The notes beneath the pieces were generated by a model that worked only from the letters and a program-made list of their open reading frames with translations, had not been told where the DNA came from and searched no databases. Shown in pieces: positions 23,175-31,759 of a DNA stretch of 36,351 nt. Made by a program: the position numbers and the translations under genes. This stretch comes from Chloroflexota bacterium (GTDB taxonomy: Bacteria; Chloroflexota; JAHJIN01), in the NCBI GenBank assembly GCA_018823415.1, contig JAHJIN010000091.1:1-36351 (forward strand), written 5' to 3'. The number at the start of each line of letters is the position of its first letter. Positions within the stretch are counted from its first letter, which is position 1.

Positions 23175-24509
23175 TCAATGGGACACCGGGTCGCGCAGGT
23201 CCGACCCCGGCGCGCCGAAATAGGCCCGGGCCTCGCCGGCCACAAACAACGCCACGGCGCAGATCAGGTCGTCGGGGCCGGCCAGGGACCGGGCGTGGTC
23301 CAGGGCCTGGGGCACGGTCGCAAAGGCGGGGGCCTCACAGCCCCGGGCGCGAAGGTCGTCCTGCAACTCGGTTGCCGGGAGCGCCCGGGGATGCTGCGGT
23401 TGGGTCGCGACAACGTGCGCCGCCAGGGGCAGCAACGGCCCCAGCGTATCGTCCAGGTTGTGGCCGCGCGAAATGCCCAGCACCAGGATAATGCGCTGGG
23501 GCTGGAACACGTCCACCAAAGCCGCCGCCAGTTTTTGCGCCGAGTCGCCATTGTGCGCGCTGTCGGCCACCACCCACGGCCGGCGGGCGAGGATCTCGAG
23601 ACGCGCCGGCCACCACACGTCAGCCAGGCCCCGGCGAATCGCCGCCTCATCCAGGCCCAATTGGGCAGCGGCAGCGACGGCGGTGGCGGCATTGATGCCC
23701 TGAAACCCGCCGATGAGCGCCACGTGCAGGTCGGCATAGGTTCGGTCCGGCCCCACTACATCGCACCGCAGGCCCTCGGGCGTCGACTCGCGCACCGCCC
23801 ACGTCCAATCGCGGCCCACCAACGCCAGTGGCGCGTCGCGCTCGCCGGCCACCCGCTCGAACACAGCCCGGGCCTCGGCAGGCTGCGGAGCGATGACGGC
23901 CGGCACGCCGGGCTTGATGATGCCCGCCTTTTCGCCGGCGATGGCCGCCAGCGTGTTGCCCAGGATAGCCATGTGGTCAAAGCTGATGGGCGTGATGATC
24001 GACAGCACCGGGTCCACCACATTGGTGGCGTCGAGTCGGCCGCCGATGCCAGCTTCCAGCACCGCCGTGTCCACCCGGGCCTCGGCAAAGTGCAGGAACG
24101 CCAAGGCCGTGGCGATCTCGAACGTGGTGAGCCGGCCCAGGTCTGGCAAGTGGTGAATGGCATCAATGGCCGGCACCATGCGGGTGATGAGTCGGGCGAA
24201 ATCGGCCTCGGAGACCAGCTCGCCGTCGATGCGAATGCGCTCGCGAAAGGTGTGCAGGTGCGGCGACGTGTATAGCCCGGCGCACCGGCCGGCCGCCTGA
24301 AGCATAGCCGCCAGCATCGCCGCGGTGGAACCTTTGCCCTTGGTCCCGGCCGCCTGCACCGCGCGGAATCCGTCCTGAGGCCGCCCCAAATGGTCCAGCA
24401 GACGGCGCAGACGGTCCAGGTTATAGTTGGCCGCGGTGTAGGCGATGGCCGGCGGCTTGGTATAGTCCGTAAAGCTATACAGGTAGCGCAAGGCATCTGC
24501 ATAGGTCAT
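23175..24509 (-). CDS. folC: Folylpolyglutamate synthase / dihydrofolate synthase, copy 2
   Basis: 444 residues and the upstream partner of the folC copy at 21767. The P-loop AAGTKGKGSTAAML, T-S-P-H-L-H-T-F-R-E-R-I, V-L-E-A-G-I-G-G-R-L-D-A-T-N-V (the usual G-G-R-x-D-A-T form), I-S-F-D-H-M-A-I-L-G-N-T and V-A-D-S-A-H-N-G-D-S are all present, as are K-A-G-I-I-K-P and the C-terminal D-L-R-D-P. The two proteins are about 60% identical by eye over their whole length. The ATG at 24509 follows GAGG; the longer open frame to 24776 overlaps the HEAT-repeat gene. This copy keeps the most canonical motifs and is the more likely housekeeping FolC, but that is a judgement from motifs alone. Confidence 0.92.
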   Translation of the reverse strand: MTYADALRYLYSFTDYTKPPAIAYTAANYNLDRLRRLLDHLGRPQDGFRAVQAAGTKGKGSTAAMLAAMLQAAGRCAGLYTSPHLHTFRERIRIDGELVSEADFARLITRMVPAIDAIHHLPDLGRLTTFEIATALAFLHFAEARVDTAVLEAGIGGRLDATNVVDPVLSIITPISFDHMAILGNTLAAIAGEKAGIIKPGVPAVIAPQPAEARAVFERVAGERDAPLALVGRDWTWAVRESTPEGLRCDVVGPDRTYADLHVALIGGFQGINAATAVAAAAQLGLDEAAIRRGLADVWWPARLEILARRPWVVADSAHNGDSAQKLAAALVDVFQPQRIILVLGISRGHNLDDTLGPLLPLAAHVVATQPQHPRALPATELQDDLRARGCEAPAFATVPQALDHARSLAGPDDLICAVALFVAGEARAYFGAPGSDLRDPVSH

Positions 24510-24535
24510 AACCGGATCCTCGATGGCCAGGGCGT

Positions 24536-25027
24536 TCAGGATAGCACGTGCAGGGCGGCCTGGGCGGCAAGCGGCGCGTGGAGGTCTGGCTCGAGCGCTT
24601 CCAGCGCAGCCAGCACGGCCACGACCTCGTCGGGCAAGTCGGCTTCCGAGATGCCATTGAGCACGTGGTGTGCGCCTTCGCGCAGCCAGACCGATTTGCC
24701 ACGCTGAGTCAGGGCTTGCAGTAACGGCACCAAGCCAGCCGGCCCCAGGGCAATGAGGCCCTCGGCAGCCAGCCAACGGATGTCGCTGTGCTCGTCTTCC
24801 AGAGCGGCGACCAGCGCCGGCGCGGCTGTTGGGTCGCCGATGTCGATGAGAGCCTTGGCTGCTTCCCAGCGCACCTGATGATTCGGGTCAGTCAGGACCT
24901 CGACGCATTGAGGCACGGCCAGCCGGCCCAGTTGCACGAGGGCGTAGCGCGCCTGTTCGCGCACAGCGCCATCGTGATGGGCAAACTGGGCGATGAGATC
25001 GGCGGGGGTGGGTGGGTTGGCGTTCAT
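24536..25027 (-). CDS. HEAT-repeat protein
   Basis: 163 residues built of repeated helix pairs of about 31 residues: A-V-R-E-Q-A-R-Y-A-L-V-Q-L-G, Q-V-R-W-E-A-A-K-A-L-I-D-I-G-D, D-I-R-W-L-A-A-E-G-L-I-A-L-G. This is the PBS-lyase-type HEAT pattern, a protein-binding scaffold. No catalytic residues are visible. GGAGGAAG lies 6 bases before the ATG at 25027; the longer frame to 25165 has no ribosome binding site. It lies between the TPR gene and folC copy 2 in one minus-strand run. Partner unknown. Confidence 0.85.
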   Translation of the reverse strand: MNANPPTPADLIAQFAHHDGAVREQARYALVQLGRLAVPQCVEVLTDPNHQVRWEAAKALIDIGDPTAAPALVAALEDEHSDIRWLAAEGLIALGPAGLVPLLQALTQRGKSVWLREGAHHVLNGISEADLPDEVVAVLAALEALEPDLHAPLAAQAALHVLS

Positions 25028-25076
25028 GGGTCTTCCTCCGGGTTTAATCATTGGGAACAAATCGCTAACACCAAGG

Positions 25077-25104
25077 AGAAAACAGGTGTCTCTGGCAGTT
25101 TTCT
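25077..25104. repeat. Inverted repeat between the TPR and HEAT genes
   Basis: AGAAAAC and GTTTTCT frame a 14-base loop. It may be a weak transcription or processing signal after the TPR gene; no T-run follows directly. Confidence 0.35.
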
Positions 25105-25116
25105 GGTCCATCCAGG

Positions 25117-26547
25117 TTACGGCATTGCCAGTTCGGACAAGGCCTGACGGGCCGGGGCAGCCCACGGTCCTTCGGGAGCCAGGTCAATGGTCATCTGGTA
25201 TTCGAGACGGGCCGCGTCGGTCTGCCCCAGAGCACGCCAGGTTTCGCCCAGACGATAGTGGGCGCCGGGCTGGTCCACATCCAGTGCGATGGCGTGTTCC
25301 AGGGCGCTGCGCGCGGCCGAATAGTCCTGGCCCAGGAACCGCGCCCAGCCCAGCAATTCCCAGGCCTCGGCGGACCCGGGCAGCAACTCGGTGGCCTGCT
25401 GCGCGGCCGCCAGGCCCACATCGGACCAGTGGAAGGCATGTTCGACGTGGAACCGGGCCTGGCGCAGGACCACCAAACCATTGGCCGGTGCCAGGCCCCT
25501 GGCGACGGCCTTTTGAAACCACTCGGCGGCCACATTGTAATCGCGCTGGGCCTCGTAGACGGTGGCCAAGTCCGCGCAGGTGACGGCGTCGTCGGGCTGA
25601 AGCGCGTGGGCCTGCTGGAGCGCGGCGATGGCCTCGTCGTCACGGCCCTGCGAGGCGAGCACCAACCCGCGCCAGTGATGGGCTGGCGCGAACCGGGAAT
25701 CCTGGGCAATGGCCGTGTCCAGTTCGCTCAGGGCCAACCGGCCGTCGCCCAGCAGCCAATAGGTATGCCCCAGATAGGCGTGGGCATCGGCATACTGGGG
25801 AGCCAAGCGAACGGCGTGCTGCAGGACCGGCTGGGCCAGGGCTGGCTCGTTCACCTGGAGATAACCGGTCCCCAGGATGGTGAGAGCGTAGGCATCGCCG
25901 GTGGAGCGGGCCGCCTCGGCCTGGACCAGCGCTGCTTCAAACGCACGGGCCCGCCCGGCCCAGGCCGGGTCAACGATTGCCGCCAGATGGGTCCGAGCCG
26001 ACGCGGCATCATGGGGGGCCACCAGCAAGGCCAGTAGATAGTGGGCCTCGTCCCGGTTCGGCTCTTGACGTAGCGCCTCGGCCATCTGCGCCTGGGCTGC
26101 GCCCAGTTGGCCCCGGCGAACGAGGACGCGCCCCAGGGCCAGTCGCGCGTCGGTCTGCGCCGGGTCGCTGGTCAGGCTGGCCTGGTATTTGGCCTCGGCG
26201 GCGGCCCACTGCCCCTGTTCAGCATAGATGCGTCCCAAAAGAGCCAGCCCGGCGGCGTTGCCAGGGTCGCGGGCCAGGCCCAGCAGCACGGCCTCGGCGG
26301 CGGGGATGGGGAGTTGCTGGGCCTGCCGGATGGCGCCGATGCGAAAATACGGCCGTGGGTCGCCCCGATGGCGCGCGGCAAGCTGCTCATAGATGGCGAG
26401 GGCCTCGCCATAGCGCCGGGCCTGGGTCAGGCTCTCGGCCTGCGACAGGGCCGGCACATCAACGGGGCCGGGCACAACCGCTGCGCCGGCTACCGTTAGC
26501 ATGGCTATCAGCACAACCACTAGCGAGACCCCGACCGTTGCTCGCAC
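25117..26547 (-). CDS. Exported or membrane-anchored TPR protein
   Basis: 476 residues. The N-terminus, R-A-T-V-G-V-S-L-V-V-V-L-I-A-M-L-T-V-A-G-A, is a signal peptide or membrane anchor, so the rest is outside the cytoplasm. Then about ten to twelve tetratricopeptide repeats follow, for example A-R-R-Y-G-E-A-L-A-I-Y-E-Q-L-A-A-R, G-Q-W-A-A-A-E-A-K-Y-Q-A-S-L-T-S-D-P and G-R-D-D-E-A-I-A-A-L-Q-Q-A-H-A-L-Q-P-D-D-A. A central region (about 190-220) breaks the repeat. I prefer GTG 26547 because AGAGG lies 6 bases upstream; a TTG at 26568 is the alternative. It starts 40 bases after the ClC channel stop. Function unknown; TPRs usually hold protein complexes together. Confidence 0.88.
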   Translation of the reverse strand: MRATVGVSLVVVLIAMLTVAGAAVVPGPVDVPALSQAESLTQARRYGEALAIYEQLAARHRGDPRPYFRIGAIRQAQQLPIPAAEAVLLGLARDPGNAAGLALLGRIYAEQGQWAAAEAKYQASLTSDPAQTDARLALGRVLVRRGQLGAAQAQMAEALRQEPNRDEAHYLLALLVAPHDAASARTHLAAIVDPAWAGRARAFEAALVQAEAARSTGDAYALTILGTGYLQVNEPALAQPVLQHAVRLAPQYADAHAYLGHTYWLLGDGRLALSELDTAIAQDSRFAPAHHWRGLVLASQGRDDEAIAALQQAHALQPDDAVTCADLATVYEAQRDYNVAAEWFQKAVARGLAPANGLVVLRQARFHVEHAFHWSDVGLAAAQQATELLPGSAEAWELLGWARFLGQDYSAARSALEHAIALDVDQPGAHYRLGETWRALGQTDAARLEYQMTIDLAPEGPWAAPARQALSELAMP

Positions 26548-26587
26548 CGGTTTCCTCTCATGCGTCAAATATTAGGCCCACAACGAA

Positions 26588-28882
26588 TCACGTTTTCCCC
26601 AGCAATGCCCGCTCCACGCCCATCATGTCATCCTGCTCGGCATAAACCACCACCGCATCACCGGCCTCTAGCCGGGTATCTCCATGCGCCACATGGGTTT
26701 CGCCGGCGCGCCGCACCGACACGACGAGGCTATCGCGGGGCAGTTTCAGATCCTGGATGCATTTGCCTACGGCCGGTGAATCTTGCTCCAGGTCAAACTC
26801 GGCATAGGCGGTTTCCTCGCGCGCGAACGCCAGGGTTTGCAGTAGGCACTTTTGAGCGTCTGCCAACTCGACCTCGGCGGCTACCAGGGCCACGCGGTCG
26901 CCGGCTTGCAATTCGGTCCCGCCATGCGGCACGACGAGCCGGCCGCCGCGCCGGATCGAGACGATGAGGCAATTTTCGGGCAGCGCCAGGTCGCGGATCA
27001 CATGGCCCACCGCCGGGGAGTCGGGGTCCAGGTCCACCTCCGAAAAGCGGGTGCTGCTGACGCTGCGCAGCTTCATGCGCTCGACGCGCTGCTCCATGTC
27101 CACGCGCCGGGCCAGGGCCTTTTGATAGGCACGCACCACGTCGGACCGGCGCACCACGCCCAGGAGCCGGCGCGGGTTCCCGCGTTCGACCACCGGGATG
27201 CGACCCACGTCATGGATGGCAAACATGCGCAGCGCCTCGGCCAGGGGTTGGTCGGGATATGCGATGACCGGGTCCTTGGTGGCAATGTCGTCGACGTTGA
27301 GCCGGCTCCAATCCGCCGGTTCAACGCGCTGCAGGTCGTTGAGAGTGACAATGCCGGCCAGTTCGTCAGCGTCGTTCAGGACCGGGAACCCGTGATGGTG
27401 TGTCTCTTCGAACAGCCGGGCCAGGTCAGTCAGCGGCAGCGCGGTCGCAACCGTGTCAAATCCCCGCGACATGGCCTCGTGGACCTGGACCGTTTCCATG
27501 ATGTCCACGTCCACGCCCCGGCGCAGGCGCACGCCCCGGCGCACCAGCTTCATGGTATAGATGTTTTCTTTATTCAAGAACCGGGCAAACACTGTGGCGA
27601 TGACCGTGGCAGCCATGAGCGGCAGGATAATGCGATAGTCGCCGGTCATCTCGAACACGATGAGGATGGCGGTGATGGGCGCGTTGGCACCAGCGGCGAA
27701 CACGGCCGCCATGCCCACCAACGCGTACGCACCAGAACTCGCCGTGACGGCCGGGAACAGAGCATTGACGACTTTGCCAAAGCTGCCGCCCATAACCGCG
27801 CCCAGAAACAGGGACGGCGCAAAGACACCGCCGGAACCACCAGACCCAATGGTGATCGAGGTGGCCACTACTTTGACCAGGATCAGGGCCAGCAAAAGCC
27901 CGAACCCCAGGTCGCCCACCAATGCCTTGTCCATCGTCTCATAGCCCACGCCAAAGATCTGCGGAAAGACCAGACCTATCGTACCGATGATCAGGCCGCC
28001 CACGATGGGCTTCAAATACTCGGGAAAGTGCCACAGGTCGAACAGGTCTTCTGTCTTGTAAAGCACAAAGACAAAAACCACAGCCAGGAGTCCGGCGAGC
28101 AGGCCCAGGATAGCGTAGAGGGGATATTCCCACAGGCTGACCAGGCTGTATTCGGGAGCGATAAAGGCCGGCACGTTGCCAAAAGCGACCCGCCCCACCA
28201 CACTGGCGGCGACGGACGACACCACCACGGTGCTGAACGACAGGGCGGTAAACTCGCCGTGGATCACCTCCAGGGCAAAGATGACGCCGGCAATGGGGGC
28301 GTTGAACGTGGCCGCGATGCCGCCGGCCGCGCCGCAAGCCACAAAGCTCTTGATGCGATTTTCCGGCATGTGCAGCACCTGGCCCAGCGTAGACCCCCAG
28401 GCCGCGCCGATCTGGACGATGGGACCTTCGCGGCCCACCGAGCCCCCGGTGCCGATGCAGATGGAGGAAGCCAGGGCCTTGACCACCACTACGACGGGCC
28501 GGATGCGGCCGCCACGCAAGGCTACGGCTTCCATGACCTCGGGCACGCCGTGACCTTTGGCTTCACGGGCAAAAAAGTAGATCAGCGGCCCCACGATGGC
28601 CCCACCAATAGCCGGGATGATAATGACGTAATACGACCCCATAAAGCTCAGGACATCTGGAGCCACGGTAAACGAGAGCCAGGTAACGGTGTTGATGAGC
28701 CAGCGAAAGATCACGGCCCCCACGCCAGCCCCCAACCCGATGAGCAGGGCCAAGGTGAGCAGGATCAGCATTTCGGCTTCCAAGATGGCGCTGCGCAGGT
28801 GAATGACCCACGCCGACGGCCGGTCCAGCCAGGACGGGACAGAATGGTTAGACAGATGGAGGCGGCTCGGGAGCCTGCTCAT
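26588..28882 (-). CDS. ClC chloride channel/antiporter with CBS pair and two TrkA-C domains
   Basis: 764 residues. The membrane part (about 35-435) has the ClC selectivity motifs G-T-G-G-S-V-G-R-E-G-P and G-S-G-G-S-G-G-V-F-A-P-S-L, including the gating glutamate in G-R-E-G-P. The cytoplasmic tail has a CBS pair (V-H-E-A-M-S-R-G-F and V-D-D-I-A-T-K-D-P-V-I-A) of the type that senses adenosine nucleotides. It is followed by two TrkA-C (RCK-C) repeats, S-P-A-V-G-H-V-I-R-D-L-A-L-P and S-P-A-V-G-K-C-I-Q-D-L-K-L-P. ClC proteins move chloride, often against protons. ATG 28882 has GAGGAG 10 bases upstream; ATG 28891 would sit too close to it and a start at 28972 has no support. It overlaps the 3' end of the upstream ClC gene by 35 bases. 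Confidence 0.92.
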   Translation of the reverse strand: MSRLPSRLHLSNHSVPSWLDRPSAWVIHLRSAILEAEMLILLTLALLIGLGAGVGAVIFRWLINTVTWLSFTVAPDVLSFMGSYYVIIIPAIGGAIVGPLIYFFAREAKGHGVPEVMEAVALRGGRIRPVVVVVKALASSICIGTGGSVGREGPIVQIGAAWGSTLGQVLHMPENRIKSFVACGAAGGIAATFNAPIAGVIFALEVIHGEFTALSFSTVVVSSVAASVVGRVAFGNVPAFIAPEYSLVSLWEYPLYAILGLLAGLLAVVFVFVLYKTEDLFDLWHFPEYLKPIVGGLIIGTIGLVFPQIFGVGYETMDKALVGDLGFGLLLALILVKVVATSITIGSGGSGGVFAPSLFLGAVMGGSFGKVVNALFPAVTASSGAYALVGMAAVFAAGANAPITAILIVFEMTGDYRIILPLMAATVIATVFARFLNKENIYTMKLVRRGVRLRRGVDVDIMETVQVHEAMSRGFDTVATALPLTDLARLFEETHHHGFPVLNDADELAGIVTLNDLQRVEPADWSRLNVDDIATKDPVIAYPDQPLAEALRMFAIHDVGRIPVVERGNPRRLLGVVRRSDVVRAYQKALARRVDMEQRVERMKLRSVSSTRFSEVDLDPDSPAVGHVIRDLALPENCLIVSIRRGGRLVVPHGGTELQAGDRVALVAAEVELADAQKCLLQTLAFAREETAYAEFDLEQDSPAVGKCIQDLKLPRDSLVVSVRRAGETHVAHGDTRLEAGDAVVVYAEQDDMMGVERALLGKT

Positions 28883-30587
28883 GGGATACATTCTCCTCGT
28901 TTGATGTGATGGGCTCAAAATGCGCCAGCCCGACGGTAGCGGCACGGCGATAGAGGTCTTGGATGTCTGCACGCCGCACGACGCCCAGCAAGCGGCCCGG
29001 GCAAGCCGGGTCCACCACCAGCAGCCGGTCCGCGTCGTGCTGGTCGAGCAAAGAGAGGGCCTGCGTCAGCGTGTACTGGGGCTCGGCAACAGGGGCGTGG
29101 GCCAGGGCCGGGTCATCGGTGCGCGCCGGCACGGCCGGCCCTAGCGGACCAAGGGCATCGGCCAGGGTGACAGCGTCGAGTACGCCGGCGTCGCGCCCGG
29201 CGTGCAGGCGCAGACCCAGCCGGGCCAGCTTGGTGGTATAGGCCGAGAGCGGGTCGAGCTGGCCGGCCACCCACCGGGCTATCAACACGGCAATGATCAG
29301 GGCCGGTAACGCGCTCACGTCGCCCATCAACTCCCAGCCCAGGATGATAGCGGTGATGGGCGCGTGAATGGCCGCGCCCACGACAGCGGCCATGCCGGCC
29401 AGGGCATAGTTGCTGATAGGCCCGCACAGGCCCGGGAACACGCTCTGAAGCATCTGGCCCCAAGTCGCGCCCAACGCCCCGCCCACCACCAGCCCCGGAC
29501 TGAGCAGGTCGCCGGACCCGCCGGAACCAATGGACAAGGCCGTAGTGGTGACCTTGAGCACCACCAGCAGCGCCAGGGTGGTCCAGATCACCTCGCCGTG
29601 CAGCACTGTGCCCATGGCGGACAGACCCGTGCCCAGCAGCGGTGCTTGCAGGCCCTCCAGGGGCATCAAAAAGACCACGATGCCCACGACCAGCCCGCCC
29701 ACGGCCGGCTGCAAGAACGCGGGCAGCCGCCACGCGCCAAAAATGTCTTCGGCCACATAGATGAGCCAGGAGAACAAGACCGCCACCACACCGGCCAATA
29801 GGCCCAGAACCGCCAGCATGAGCAGGTCCAGCGGCCGGGTCAAGGGCTGGCTGACGGCCGTCCACAGGGGTGCTGGCCCCAGGATGGCGTGCCGCACGGC
29901 CACGGCGCTGACGGTAGATACCAGCAGCGCAGCCAGGGTACCGGGATAGCTGGTCCAGGTCACCGAGAACCCGCCCAGGATGATCTCGACGGCAAAGGCC
30001 AGGCCGGCCAGCGGCGTGTCCAGGGTGGCGGCGATGGCCCCGGCGCTGGCACAGGCCAGCAGCGCGCGGCGCCGCGTCGGCGACAGGCCCAGGGCTGTGC
30101 TCAGGGCCTCGGCCAGGGCGGCTCCCCCGTGGACCACCGCGCCTTCAGGCCCAGCCGAGCCGCCGGTCCCGATGGTCAAGGCCGTCGCCAGGGGCTTGGC
30201 CAGGGCCACGATGGGTCGGAGCGCGCGGCGCGGCCCGGTGCAGGCGGCCATGACCCACGGCACGCCCAGGCCGCGCACCTCGGGCACCGCCAGGGCGATC
30301 AGTCCCACCAGCAAACCGCCCAGGGCCGGCGCCAACACCACCACATAGGGTTGCAAAAAGCCCAGCGAGGCCAGCAAAGGCCCGTCGGCCACGATGCGGA
30401 TCATAGGGATAGCCTGCCACAGGGCCACGGCCAGCAGACCAGTCGCCAGGCCCACGGGCAGCGCCAGGGCCACGGTCAAGGCCGGTCCCTGTATTGAGCG
30501 AGAGATCGGGCGATCCGGTGATGGGGACGATGGATCGGGCGCTGCCGGTGCAGCGTCAGTCGATAAAAGCGGCATAGGATCAGTCAA
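28848..30587 (-). CDS. Second, divergent ClC channel-family protein with partial CBS region
   Basis: 579 residues from a TTG at 30587 (AGGAG 5 bases upstream), or 575 from ATG 30575. The membrane domain is ClC-like, but the selectivity motifs differ: G-T-G-G-S-A-G-P-E-G-A replaces G-R-E-G-P, and G-S-G-G-S-G-D-L-L-S-P-G-L replaces the usual G-G-x-F-x-P-x-L. The gating Glu of the first motif is kept; the Arg/Lys before it is Pro, and the Phe of the second motif is lost. The C-terminal part contains at least one CBS repeat (D-R-L-L-V-V-D-P-A...G-V-V-R-R-A-D-I). Ion selectivity may therefore differ from the neighbour, or the two may act together. It is cotranscribed with that ClC gene. Confidence 0.88.
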   Translation of the reverse strand: MTDPMPLLSTDAAPAAPDPSSPSPDRPISRSIQGPALTVALALPVGLATGLLAVALWQAIPMIRIVADGPLLASLGFLQPYVVVLAPALGGLLVGLIALAVPEVRGLGVPWVMAACTGPRRALRPIVALAKPLATALTIGTGGSAGPEGAVVHGGAALAEALSTALGLSPTRRRALLACASAGAIAATLDTPLAGLAFAVEIILGGFSVTWTSYPGTLAALLVSTVSAVAVRHAILGPAPLWTAVSQPLTRPLDLLMLAVLGLLAGVVAVLFSWLIYVAEDIFGAWRLPAFLQPAVGGLVVGIVVFLMPLEGLQAPLLGTGLSAMGTVLHGEVIWTTLALLVVLKVTTTALSIGSGGSGDLLSPGLVVGGALGATWGQMLQSVFPGLCGPISNYALAGMAAVVGAAIHAPITAIILGWELMGDVSALPALIIAVLIARWVAGQLDPLSAYTTKLARLGLRLHAGRDAGVLDAVTLADALGPLGPAVPARTDDPALAHAPVAEPQYTLTQALSLLDQHDADRLLVVDPACPGRLLGVVRRADIQDLYRRAATVGLAHFEPITSNEENVSHEQAPEPPPSV

Positions 30588-30731
30588 AGCAGCTCCTAAC
30601 CTGGACAGGCCAGAACCAGACAAGAAATTTGTGGCAAAACGAGATTGCTTCGCCGCCTTTGGCGGCTCGCAACACGTGCACCGCACGCACGTGCAGGGGT
30701 GACAGCTTGCCGATGTTGCCCCCGTTAGGCA

Positions 30732-31649
30732 CTATAATATATACAGGATCAGCAGCACCGACAACCCCCACAGCATCACGTCGATGAGCGTGGGCAGGTC
30801 TTTGACCAGCAATTCGTCGGGACTGCCGCCCTCGTTTTTCTGGTGCATCAGGTACAGGTAGCGAAAGATGCCATATAGCCAGAAGGGAATAGTAAGCATC
30901 ATGCTGTGGTCAGCCGGCAGGTTGGGCGCGGTGAACGTATACAGGCAATAGGCCATGATGCTGGATGACGTGACCACGGCGATCATCTGATCCAGCAGGC
31001 GCGGGCTATATTCCTGCAAGATCTGGCGATGGCCGGTGGCGGAATCGTGCAGGAGCACCAACTCGTGCCGGCGCTTGGTCAGAGCCAGGAACAGTGCCAG
31101 GAGGATGGTCATCACATAGAGCCAGGGCGAGATACGGATGTCCAGCACCAGCGGGCCGGCCATCGCCCGCATCACAAAGCCCACGGCAATGGTAAACACG
31201 TCAATGATGACAATGTTCTTGAGCCAGAACGAATACGCCATCATGGTGACCAGATAGGCGGTGGCGATGAGGCCAAAGTTCACGTTCAGCAAAAAAGCGG
31301 CCGGGATGCAGACCAGGATCAGGACCAGCGCCAGCAAGGCGGCCTGCCAGATCTGGATCTGACCGGAGGGGAGCGGCCGGCGCTGCTTGCGGGGATGCTG
31401 CCGGTCCTTGTCGATATCGGCGATGTCGTTGACCAAATAGACCGTGCTGGATAGCAGGCAAAAGATGATAAAGGCCAGAAAGGTCTTGGTAAACGAGATG
31501 GGGTCAAAGAACAGGCGGGCGTCGGAAAAGATGAGGCCCAGGAATACGAAACCGTTCTTGGTCCACTGTTTGGGCCGCATGGTCTTGATCAGGCCCCGGA
31601 TCGTCCGCCAGGGCGACGACGCCGGAGCCGGGGCTGCGTTAATTGACAT
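30732..31649 (-). CDS. UbiA-family prenyltransferase, decaprenyl-phosphate phosphoribosyltransferase-like
   Basis: 305 residues with about eight or nine membrane helices. RPKQWTKNGFVFLGLIFS at about 25-42 and the Mg-binding aspartate motif N-D-I-A-D-I-D-K-D-R-Q-H-P-x-K-x-x-R-P-L-P-S-G at 74-96 are typical of the enzyme that joins phosphoribose diphosphate to a polyprenyl phosphate. This is the first step toward decaprenyl-phosphoryl-arabinose and related lipid-linked sugars in the membrane. Substrate is inferred from the R-P-K-Q-W-x-K-N motif and not proven. GGGAGGG lies 3-4 bases before the ATG at 31649. The gap to the upstream gene (31650-31759) holds only a palindrome at 31687-31700. Confidence 0.85.
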   Translation of the reverse strand: MSINAAPAPASSPWRTIRGLIKTMRPKQWTKNGFVFLGLIFSDARLFFDPISFTKTFLAFIIFCLLSSTVYLVNDIADIDKDRQHPRKQRRPLPSGQIQIWQAALLALVLILVCIPAAFLLNVNFGLIATAYLVTMMAYSFWLKNIVIIDVFTIAVGFVMRAMAGPLVLDIRISPWLYVMTILLALFLALTKRRHELVLLHDSATGHRQILQEYSPRLLDQMIAVVTSSSIMAYCLYTFTAPNLPADHSMMLTIPFWLYGIFRYLYLMHQKNEGGSPDELLVKDLPTLIDVMLWGLSVLLILYIL

Positions 31650-31686
31650 GAACCCTCCCGGGGTGCGAACATGGGCAATGCAAAGC

Positions 31687-31700
31687 GCCCGGATCCGGGC
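31687..31700. repeat. Perfect palindrome GCCCGGATCCGGGC
   Basis: A 14-base perfect palindrome 38 bases upstream of the UbiA-family start. It could be an operator for a dimeric regulator; I see no clear promoter around it. Confidence 0.3.
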
Positions 31701-31759
31701 ACCGGGGGCAGTGATACTCCATTTCAACTAGAACGTCAACCAGGACTCGAGGCCAACCC

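Noticed and set aside
26852-28909. Plus-strand open frame of 685 codons, and similar long antisense frames over the ClC genes
   Set aside because: Antisense shadows of the ClC genes caused by high GC at third positions; His/Gln/Asp-rich composition and no ribosome binding site.
30730-30745. TATAATATAT near the UbiA-family stop as a promoter
   Set aside because: It is the 3' end of that coding sequence (I-L-Y-I-L-stop), and no plus-strand gene follows.
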